DNA of 64,000 nt, taken from NCBI GenBank assembly GCA_032716605.1, contig CM064580.1, positions 35,990,001 to 36,054,000 on the forward strand, read 5' to 3'. Below the pieces are notes generated by a model that did not search any database, had not been told where the DNA came from, and saw only the letters and a list, made by a program, of their open reading frames with translations. Below, piece by piece: positions 55,276 to 64,000 of the stretch. The first letter of the stretch is position 1. Each line of letters begins with the position of its first letter. Source of the stretch: Paralithodes platypus. Lineage: Eukaryota; Arthropoda; Malacostraca; Decapoda; Lithodidae. The translations under genes and the position numbers were made by a program.

Positions 55276-57309
55276 GGGAACAGTGTTGCCAATTTAGCTA
55301 TGTTCCCGCTAGATCTAGACTAGAGGTATATACTTCGATGTAGAGGCAAAGCAAATGTTTACATCTAGCGTCATGAATTCTAGCCATATTTTGGAGATTT
55401 GAACCATTACAGACCGATATTACTGAGATTGTTCCGATATTCTAGCTATATATTTACTCTCTAGCAGACCTGATTTGGTAAGCCTGGTGGGGAACGAGAG
55501 GTAACGTTCTGTGTGTGCGTGTGTACACACATGGTGTGGGGGGGGGGGGGGGAGGACTTGCTGAAAACTTCCAGGAGAGTTTCTACTGTTCCAACTATTT
55601 TGGTTTGGCCAATGAATAGTGTGAAATCATATAGCAAAAGACTTTCATTCATCAATTTGTCAAAGCAGACCCCTCCCCAAACCGGGTGTGCATGCCTTTG
55701 TATCTTTCTGCACATTCTAACTGCATTCAGATGCATATACCGCTGTCATTATTTAATAGCTCACCAACACCAAGCCTACTCCTATTATGGGGAGGAATCG
55801 TTTACCAGTAGTCTAGGCATGGTCTGTTGGATTGTTATGTATAGTAGGCTACAGGTATATACCGGTAACTCTGGATGTCATTGATTCACAAAAATTAGGC
55901 GGAGCGTAAGGTCCAAGAAAACCACTTAATACAGAGAACATCAAGATGAATCAATTCAAATCACATTCGCTGGTATAATAGTCATGGTTACATACCATAC
56001 AACTAGGGTATGTCAATATTGTAACATATATGAAATGGGCTGGAACAACCAGAGAAATATTATTTTCCATATAAAACTGTAAGCTGTAGCATCACAGCAC
56101 TACAGGATATACAGTATACATACTGTATATACAGTTATAACCTGTTGCGACTGATATGTGTGCTTAAGTGACTCACGGTCAATTTACGCATGCGTGAATA
56201 TGACCATGAGACACTATTCAACTTCCATGATCTGCAAATACCAACATACGAAACTTAACTTACCAAGCTAAAGGACGTTTTTAATCTGGCTGTTGGTAAT
56301 CCATGCAGTAGGGTGGGAGGCGGCACTCTAATTAACAGGGATACAACACAAAAACACCTGCTAATTTGTCACACGGCATGGATGCTGATCACTCCACCCA
56401 CCGCTCTCATATGCTCCACATGGCATACATGAAAACACGTGTATATATATAACGCAAATCTACGCGCGGTACTGTGGCAACAGTTTCTTAAAGGTCGCTA
56501 TATAATAAGTAGCTCTAGAATACGGTTCAACAAAGTTTTAATCCAATTCAAGTCATAAAACCACACTGGGAAGAGCGTCCGACACCCTCCCTCTCTCACT
56601 TCCGCGGGGTAACTAGCGAGTAGCGAGTTTGTTTTGATAGAGACTGCCATCAGGTCCTCGCCCTGACTACCTCTGACCCCGCCCCTAGAGTACATTGTTC
56701 ACGGTAGCCTGTGCAGATACATATAGTAGGCTTTATTAGTAGTTACTGCATAACACAATGCCCTTTCTGTAATGGTAGTTGCTTTGGGATAACCTATATT
56801 TTTAATATTCGTAATTGGAACACGACGGTGATTGCAACAACGCAGCGTCGCTCATCCACTGCATGCGTGCTGTTCAGTGCCTCACCCAGTTCATAGCCTC
56901 GCACTCAGGGTGTCAAACGAAAGCCGAGTCTATTGTTATTAGTCTATTATTATCGTGTAAGTAAAGATGAAATCGTGGTTTATATGTTAAATTATGTCTT
57001 TGGAAGTTATACAATGACCAAAACAATGCTACGGTGCTGGTATTTCATGGTAATTCTTTAACAAAAATGCTCTGGTTGGACACCCTGCTCGCACTTGTAA
57101 CCTTGCTTGCAACTGAATTGAAAGTCTCGATACCATTTTTAGCACTATTATGAAGCCGTATTCTTAACATGTAAGAAGGGCGTTATCTATACCAAATCGA
57201 ACAAAGTCTAAGGAACTCTGTGTTGAACTTATCCCCAGGTATAAATAAGATTGCAATTAATTTATATTTATGTCGTCCTTCAATACATAAGGCTTCATTT
57301 TGGCACAGC
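55276..57309. other. spacer, no gene seen
   Basis: A G13 run at about 55538-55551 and a palindromic CTGTATATACAG patch near 56110-56135. Frames at 55461-55884 and 56498-56896 have no recognisable motif. Confidence 0.45.
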
Positions 57310-57600
57310 TATTTGGTGCGATGTTTTTTTCCTTTCTGTATTTTAATCCTCGCTTATTCACTCCAATAATTTGGAAATGTTAAGACGTTTCGCCTCATTG
57401 GTTTGGTTATGATACGACATTTCACCCCATGCATGTGTTGTTGTTGTTGTTGTTGTTTCGTTCGAGCGCTAGCGAGCCTGCAATTTAAGAGAAATCGGCC
57501 TTTGGCCAGCAAATTTTTATCTCAAAATGTTTTACATAGTTTACTTGGAGGAATATACATTTTTAGTTTGAATGGGGTTTGGAGGGGAGCTATTGTTAGC
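57310..57600 (+). mobile_element. MITE family B copy 10, worn
   Basis: TGTTAAGACGTTTCGCCTCAT, GTTCGAGCGCTAGCGAGCC and GGCCTTTGGCC in the usual order; a GTT repeat (TGTTGTTGTTGTTG) replaces the segment before the GAGCG module. Termini are gone. Confidence 0.65.
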
Positions 57601-58133
57601 CTAATCTAGGCTAGAGGCCATACTATAAATACATAGCTCGAAATTGTCAAAACAAATGTAAACTTTCAATAATAAATATAGAACAAAATCATACTAACCC
57701 CCAAGACGTCGCGTGAAGTAGAGAGCATGGGAGTATTTAACGTAACTCAGCAAATGGCTCTGTTCTTACCCATACGTGTTCTCCTTGATAATATTAATTT
57801 TATAGCATCCCATCCCAACGCCTGTCATGGATAAGAGGGTAATGGGGGAGGAAGGGGAAAGAGGGAGTGAGGTAAGGATGGAAGAATTTTAGGGAGAGGC
57901 GAAAGGCTTGTTGAAGAAGGCAAGACATGAGGGACGAAGGAAGAGGTACCGGTATAGCAAAGATAAATGGTTTATCGGTACGGTAAGAAACATGAAGCAC
58001 TAACTTACTTTGCAAAAGAGATACACGTTGCAAAAAACAAATACATATAGAGATAAATAGATAAACAAATAATTTTAATAATACTAATTAATATTATAGT
58101 AATACTAATAGATAAATAAAGAGGAAAATTGAG
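57601..58133. other. AT-rich spacer, no gene seen
   Basis: Nothing recognisable. Confidence 0.4.
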
Positions 58134-58477
58134 ATGTACACTCACACGTACTAAAAGTTGCTCAGGGGTGGGTCCTTCCTTCCCCTACTTCACCCTGGGC
58201 AGGTGGAAGGGGGGAGTCGGGTCCAAGTCTACCCCCATCTTCCACCCCCAAACTATCCCCAACTCCCCCACCTTCCTTCTCTAGCTGGCAATTAGTGATT
58301 AGCGACGATTCTTCTCATGTATTGCAAATTATTGTCAAACCATCATTGCACATGCTTACAATGGCCGACATTTAACATTTATTAGGAATTTATAAATAAA
58401 ATATACTGTATAATTGTATTCTCAATATGAGTTTCTATACACAACGTGGGTTACACGAATCTTGGCTGTAGTGGTCT

Positions 58478-58479
<2 letters not shown>

Positions 58480-58542
<63 letters not shown>

Positions 58543-58560
58543 GTGTGTGTGTCTCTCTCT
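58480..58560. repeat. (TC)n microsatellite
   Basis: About 60 bases of TC, then GTGTGTGTGT and a short TC run; it forms the inner end of the left inverted arm. Confidence 0.95.
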
Positions 58561-59289
58561 CATTGCACTACTTCCTACGAGCAAGACTTTATGTGATTTG
58601 AATATAATAATACCGAAATGTAATCCAATCTCGTACAGTATTCAGGTTATTATGTTCACCATTATTGCAATACACATAAACGTGCCCTCTACGATCTACT
58701 TCTAGGTTCTCAAATTACTTACAGTCGGGCTTTTATATCATAACAGGAAAGGACTAAAGGCAAAGATAGGCTGAAATAGTGTTGCTACAGTTATTGATTG
58801 TTTCGCCTATCATTCAATCCGTTTCTGCCATTTATTCAATACCATACATACTTTAAATGGTTTGCATTTCATTCTATGTGGCCTATACACTTTTTGCAAT
58901 CAATTATATGTAGAACTCGATACAAATTACTATCAAAGTCGGTGTTAACTTTTAGTAAGGTTTGAGTATAGAGCCCTTGAGTAGCAGGGCTCGCCTTCTC
59001 ACTTCCCCCTTCTCTGTCTGTATCTTTGATACCACAAACCCCCAAATAATTAATAGGATTAATAGACAGTTTTACCATCAACTCTCCTCTATGTGTATCG
59101 AATGCAGGCAACATTCATCACACACACTCATGAAGGGAAATATACCACATTCAGGCTCGTTAAATCTTGGTTGTAGAAAGCGTGTGCTATGAGAGAGTTA
59201 CAAGGAGTTACAAGGAATAGTTAGTATTTCAAAGCCCTTGCGGTCCATTACGGGGAAATATTCGAAGTGGAAGGAGACCCATTTTTCAG

Positions 59290-59515
59290 TGCACTACACT
59301 CATTACACAGTGTGCAAAATACTATCTACTGTCTTCTTGAACTTTACAACTGAGGAAATGTTTAAAACTTCCGAGAAAAGTTTGTTCCAGGTAGAACAGA
59401 TCATAAATGGGAAACAGTTTCCACAAATACTAGTGCTGAACCTTTTCAATTCTAACTGCCAGGCATGGTTACGTATTGTATTCATATTGAGACTAAACAG
59501 TTTGCTATGATACAT
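59290..59515 (-). pseudogene. LINE reverse-transcriptase C-terminal tail, fossil
   Basis: The minus-strand frame reads TIRNHAWQLELKRFSTSICG, then STWNKLFSEVLNISSVVKFK and KTVDSI. This matches the TRGH.wKL.kkR....R..FF..RVV..WN.L...VV...SV..FK..LD pattern at the end of CR1-like LINE proteins. No stop interrupts these 70 codons, though the rest of the element is absent. It lies in the loop of the inverted duplication. Confidence 0.65.
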
Positions 59516-59572
59516 ATTATCAAACCATTACATATTTAAACAACTTGAATGAACTGACCTCGTAGTTTGCGT

Positions 59573-59573
<1 letters not shown>

Positions 59574-59609
<36 letters not shown>
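59574..59609. repeat. (GA)n microsatellite
   Basis: About 17 GA units, mirror of the TC run at 58480. Confidence 0.93.
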
Positions 59610-59611
<2 letters not shown>

Positions 59612-60172
59612 CACTACAGCCGAGATTCTTGTAACCCACGTTGTGCATAGAAACTCATTTTGAGAATGCAATTATACAGTATATTGTATTAATAAATTCC
59701 TAATATATTAAAATGTTGACCATTGTAAGCATGTGCAATGATGGTTTAACAATTATTTATAATACATGAGAACAATCGTCGCTAATCACTAACTGCTAGC
59801 TAGAGAAGGAAGGTGGCGGAGTTGGGGATAGTTTGGGGGTGGAAGGTGGGGGTAGACTTGGACCCGACTCCCCCCTTCCACCTGCCCAGGGTGTAGTAGG
59901 GGAAGAAAGGACCCACCCCTGAGCAACTTTTAGTACGCGTGAGTGTACAATCGCCTTCACAAATAGCTGGTACACTAACTTATGATAAAACTTGAAACAG
60001 TATACAGTACTGTACATTGATTGAGGAATAATACGGACTCGGGGTATGTGAGTCACGGGAATGTTTCAAAATATTACATCACTTTCTTTTGTTATGTTGG
60101 TGAGGGCCATTATACCGTATATGGCATACATTAGTTTGTGTATACAAATGCTTAATTTTGTCCTGGACATTG

Positions 60173-60310
60173 GTTATTTCCGCCAAAGCAGAGCTTGGTA
60201 GAGATTGTATGACTGGTTTTCTGTTTCTGTCTGTTTGCCTGTCTGATTATCTGTGTCAGAAGGATCTTTCAAAGGCTAGTAGACAGATTTAAATTACATT
60301 TGGTCAATAC
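60173..60310. repeat. partial copy of the CTCCGCC-type repeat
   Basis: TTATTTCCGCCAAAGCAGAG, then TGTCTGTTTGCCTGTCTG parallel 3731-3810. Only the left half is recognisable. Confidence 0.5.
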
Positions 60311-60337
60311 CTTCAATGGTCAGTGCTCCCAAAGGTA

Positions 60338-60630
60338 ATGGGAGGTGTGGTGGAGTGGTCTTGCCACTGGACTGGTAATCCAAAAGTCCCGGGTTCAAAT
60401 CCCGATGTGTCAATGGGAAGATAATATTGGGATTGAATTTGTGCTGTACCTAGTATCAGTGCATTACCACAAAGCCCACCGACAGGTTGGCGAGGGCTGG
60501 TTGTAGCTCGTGCTTCGCTTGTTTCACTTCCTAGGCTGGAACAAGACCTCACGGGGTTCACAGTGTTGAGCGGTGAATGTGCAGGCTCTCAGCCTATGCC
60601 CGAGAGGGAGTAGTTGGAATATAGAAAACA
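60338..60630 (+). mobile_element. tRNA-headed SINE (tRNA-Thr-like head)
   Basis: The head has GGTGGAGTGGTCTTGCC (A box region), an anticodon-like arm TGGACTGGTAATCCA whose loop would present GGT, and the B box GGTTCAAATCC (60393-60403). The T arm CCCGGGTTCAAATCCCGA-like fold is good, but the acceptor stem does not pair. The body continues with GGCGAGGGCTGGTTGTAGC to about 60630. No second copy is present in the window. Confidence 0.65.
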
Positions 60631-61080
60631 AAAAATCTAATAACTTATGATGATCCTGCTTCTTCGCTTCTTTAAATAAACTCCTAAGATAATATTATAC
60701 TCTCCCCTAAAATGATCACGAAATGTTTTTGCTCGAAACTCACTGTGATATATATTGACTATCAAAGGTCTTCACACACTTCAGGGTGATTAGTTATGGT
60801 CCCATGTAAATCCTCTCTTATTGATTGCACACCCGACAAAGACATGTGGCCTACACAGAGGCCCGCCATAGTGATTAACAAAAATTCATAAGTTTACTTA
60901 CATGTATGAAAATGTTAGAAGTATCAAGAGTGAATATGAGAGGAATGTGCACCCTCTAGGATCGAATTTTTACCCTATTGACTGCTTGAAATACTTTAAA
61001 TGAACCTCCAAAAAGCAAATATTAGGATTACTGTTATGCCCAGACCCTCGGTACAATAAAAAACAATAATAATTACGACA
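60631..61080. other. AT-rich spacer, no gene seen
   Basis: Nothing recognisable. Confidence 0.4.
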
Positions 61081-62040
61081 ATGAAGATCGCCTCGATGAG
61101 GATGTAAAGCGCGAGAAAGGAGAACAGAGTAGTATACCACCCATCATGCTCTATGAAGCCGGAAAGGAGCTCTACCCCACAACAACCATAGCCATCCCCG
61201 AAATGACAACAACAACACCATCCAGGTCACCACCAATGACATCTATGGCAAGGGCAACCGACAACTGGAAAATGAAGCAACAGAAAACAGAAGGGACAAG
61301 ACAGTCCCCCCTCCTACCTCTTTTACTAAGTAGCGAAAGAGTTCAGTCAAGACCTGCTCAGCACTGCATGACTCCACCCCTCGTGACGTCACGGCACCCG
61401 AAATACCTGCCAGCTGCACCCAAGTATGGTCCTCAAAGAGGCCGTTACCTTCCGGGAGGGAAGGTCCACCACCTCACACCCCGCCGAAACCATCCCTGTT
61501 CTACGGACGTCAAAGAAGGGCAGGAGGAATAAGAAAGCTAATGACTATCGGATGAGAGAATTATTCGGCAGCTTGCTTCCTCCTAAGCTCCTTGGCGCTT
61601 CCAAAGATCAAAATATAACTGCTTTCCATGACCGAATATTTGTCACAGGTGCTTCCCAAAGCCTGAAGAGTGCTTCAAAAGAATCGACCCAAAATTATTC
61701 CCAAGACTGCCCCAGCCCTTCCAAAGGCCACCAGAGTGCTTTCCAAGACTAGACTCACAGTGATTCCCAAGACTGCAACGACAAGGCCAATTACCAGGTG
61801 CTTCCTAAGACCCCAGAGGCACTTCCCAATGCCTAAAGAGTGCTTCCCAAGACTCGACCAGCGGTGTTTCCAAACATCACCACCACCACTCCAAAAAAAC
61901 AACCCATCACTGCCCCAGCACATCCAAGGATTACCCTCGACATCGATGCAGACGCAGCCGAGATGCAAAGAGGGATAGCTGCCCACAACCATCAAGCCCC
62001 GATGCCCTATGCCTGAGTCTTCCCGCAGAGACGAGGACAC
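61081..62040 (+). pseudogene. C-rich coding-like relic, unidentified
   Basis: This kilobase is richer in C and poorer in stops than its surroundings. Protein-like stretches occur in shifting frames: YEAGKELYPTTTIAIPEM (61149 on), VLKEAVTFREGRSTTSHPAE (61429 on) with TSKKGRRNKKANDYRMRELF, and ITLDIDADAAEMQRGIAAHN (about 61932-61990). Between 61650 and 61870 a word like GTGCTTCCCAAGACT recurs in a loose tandem. I do not recognise the family; a decayed retroelement gag/ORF1 or an old host exon are both possible. Confidence 0.35.
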
Positions 62041-62182
62041 CTTCTCCCATTTTACTTATCTCCGAGCTGGCTAACCATGACAAACAAATTCCTACCACGG
62101 TAGGGAAACATATTAACTTTACATAACTATAACATAAGCAATAACAATTGACCTTCACTTGAATGTACCTTCTAGTTACATT

Positions 62183-62227
<45 letters not shown>

Positions 62228-62554
62228 CATATATTGTATGTACAACATATTATACTCTATACTAGCTACTTTACACCTCAAAGATGACTCAGCCTTTGTT
62301 AGTTTGATAAATAGAACTATTACTGTAATGTTAACTTCAATACAACACCCACCAGTTCTACTTAATTAATCTCAACTGCTCGCCACACCAATTGTCACTT
62401 AATTCTTCCCACAGGCAATACCACACATATACTGTATATTAATACCATTGCATTGTACTTAACTGTTATTTAGGTCAATATTGATATTAATTGGATTGGC
62501 CTTTTTATGTTGTCTTGTGAATTCTATGTTGATAAACCCACTTGTTATTATGTG
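62041..62554. other. AT-rich spacer with (TA)n
   Basis: (TA)n microsatellite at 62183-62223; no gene is seen. Confidence 0.6.
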
Positions 62555-62905
62555 TATGAAGGAGACAAAATGCAGGTTGCCTATAACGAGTGTCTCCCTC
62601 AGAGTCAAAAGAGTGACAGAGCCAAATGCAAGGGACTTGTGGTAAAAAATGCCTGGACACTCACAGCTTAAAGCAGTTTAAGTCGCAGGACGAAGGAAAG
62701 ATTGATTGAGGGAAAGCGTTCCAGAGTTCACTAGTTTAGTAGAAGAAAGACTGAGAAAATGTGCCAATTCTTGGGCTGGAGAGTTGGACAGAATAGGAGT
62801 GGGGCTGTGTTGAAAGGCGGGTGCCTCGCACTCACAACAAGGGATGGGTATGCACTGAGAGAGCTCTGAAGAACGCTGATTGTTGTAGTAGTGATACATA
62901 ATCTA
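62555..62905 (-). mobile_element. 5'-truncated LINE fragment, same family as 32-35 kb
   Basis: Read on the minus strand it carries YYNNQRSSELSQCIP, matching YYNNQCSSELSQCIP of the LINE at about 34940, followed by a shifted remainder of the C-terminal segment. CCAGGCATTTTTTACC and the same 3' region follow (CACTCTTTTGACTCTGAGGG, GAGACACTCGTTATAGGC, TTTTGTCTCCTTC). Frame shifts make it non-coding. Confidence 0.85.
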
Positions 62906-64000
62906 CCTATGCTATTGATCTAATCTAAGTTCCTCCACTAGAGTGTAATAGTCTACTATAGACGGTTATAGTCCAGAGACATAAAACTGCTCGATGAAAC
63001 CAGTAGAATGATACTTACTAAATTTACTTATCAGTAGACGATGTTATAGTATGCCCCGGAAAGTCCTCTCATAATCAAAAGGCTAAGCTTTTCAGCTTTT
63101 TTATTAATCGGCGATTTTATTCTGCTTGGGGAGGAGTTGTGAGAAGTAGGAAGGCTAGTTCGCCAAGGTATTTAACTATTTCAGTATACGAGGATGTTTA
63201 ATTTTACACAATTCCGGCTATTATAAAACTATTATATTCAGCTGAGGAAGGATAGGTTAATGTCTTTGGGTGAATTGAGTCACTTTACCTTTTTGATTTA
63301 TAAAAGCCCTTTTTATAAATAAATCTAATCGTCTTACTTCAGCCATTATAGAACTAGATAACACCATCGTATTGAAGCAGTTATACTCTAAATAGCACAA
63401 CGCATACTTCATTCTATTATGGCTACATTAGACGGTTGTTAAAATTTTGGAAAGAAATATCATAGCGAAGCTTTTCAAGACTTCCTCTAATATTTACTTT
63501 TATATATTGCTATGTATTCCTTAGTTTCATTGATTTCATTAATTAGGTTTATTTGTATGTTAATTGGTGGGTTGGTGATATGAATTTCAGTCATTACAAT
63601 AATATCTTGTTCGCATTAGTATTGGCTAACACAGGGTCTTTTATTTAATCCAGAAAAGTTTTCCTTGTAGCGAAGGGGGCAAGCCTCTCTGTACGACGAT
63701 GATGCCATCTTTATATAGTATCTCTAGCAGAAGATAATTTTGCTAAGTGTAGGAGGAACTTTGGGAATCAAAGAGTTAACCGAGGTAACTGTTATCCCTT
63801 TGCTTCCATATATTCTTTCTAAGCTAATACAATGACATCAAGTTAACCTGAATGTAATGAAAGTTACACCATTGCATTTCAATATTGTTTTAGTTCTCAA
63901 CAAACGATTTTACTGAACTTGCAAATTATATTCGTAAGGCAAACTAATCGTCTGAAGAAAGCCATGGAATATACACAAAGTTTTCATCTGATTGAAGTGG
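62906..64000. repeat. AT-rich end region with several worn family C pieces
   Basis: Fragments with TTTTATTCTGCTTGGGGAGG (63116), CTATTATATTCAGCTGAGGA (63227), TATGGCTACATTAGACGG (63418) and GTGTAGGAGGAACTTTGGGA (63747) resemble family C half-sites. No gene or complete element is seen. Confidence 0.45.

Larger units (their letters stand above)
58134..59949. repeat. 1.8-kb inverted duplication (arms about 400 bp)
   Basis: The left arm 58134-58540 and right arm 59573-59949 are reverse complements at roughly 90 percent by eye. Pairs include TACTAAAAGTTGCTCAGGGG with CCCCTGAGCAACTTTTAGTA, GACTCGGGTCC-type partners around the CCACCTGCCC core, and (CT)n with (GA)n at the inner ends. The termini are TGTACACTCAC and GTGAGTGTACA. 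The loop of about 1.03 kb contains a LINE tail relic. Confidence 0.9.

Noticed and set aside
60338..60412. Functional tRNA-Thr gene
   Set aside because: The anticodon arm is good, but there is no acceptor stem and a SINE-like body continues beyond it.

Overview
The window is eukaryotic, intergenic and dominated by repeats. I found no intact host protein-coding gene and no convincing rRNA or functional tRNA gene. The protein signals I can support are decayed transposon proteins: Ty3/Gypsy pol, a Merlin/ISXO2-type transposase, a nearly full-length but frameshifted LINE, and tail fragments of at least four other reverse-transcriptase elements. The organism is probably an invertebrate and perhaps an arthropod such as a decapod crustacean. 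The pointers are TTAGG-like motifs (28995-29105 and scattered GGTTAGGTTA), long GA/CT/GT/AT microsatellites, jockey-type LINE sequence and tRNA-headed SINEs. This placement is inference and was not tested by any search.

Layout. 1-1474 is a truncated Gypsy pol ending at a minus-strand SINE. 2091-2423 is the first of about ten copies of a TTAA-flanked non-autonomous element (family B). 3731-4776 holds two foldback-type repeats. 6070-6450 is the first of seven copies of a related TTAA-flanked family (A); it abuts a broken Merlin/ISXO2-type transposase (6604-7543), which is followed by a 186-bp tandem satellite (7565-8345) and a 133-bp inverted-motif repeat (8345-8690). From 9 to 31 kb the DNA is AT-rich, with copies of A, B and a third palindromic family (C, about 214 bp, TTAACCC...GGGTTAA), SINEs, LINE tails and microsatellites. 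32.05-35.30 kb is a LINE. 35.3-43.2 kb is again mostly AT-rich, with a decayed transposon C-terminal domain at 39038-39430. 43185-55275 is a single 12-kb G-rich minisatellite of a 28-bp unit (roughly 430 copies), interrupted once at 45778-45948. 55.3-64 kb holds a 1.8-kb inverted duplication, a SINE, a C-rich coding-like relic and a LINE 3' fragment.

How the parts relate. Families A and B carry different ends but share the same internal palindromic core and the same TTAA flanks, which suggests a common piggyBac-like mobiliser not present in this window. The very long antisense reading frames across 43-55 kb follow from a 28-bp unit that has no stop codon in any antisense frame; they are not evidence of a protein. 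The LINE at 32-35 kb has left 3' relatives at 18.1 kb and 62.6 kb.
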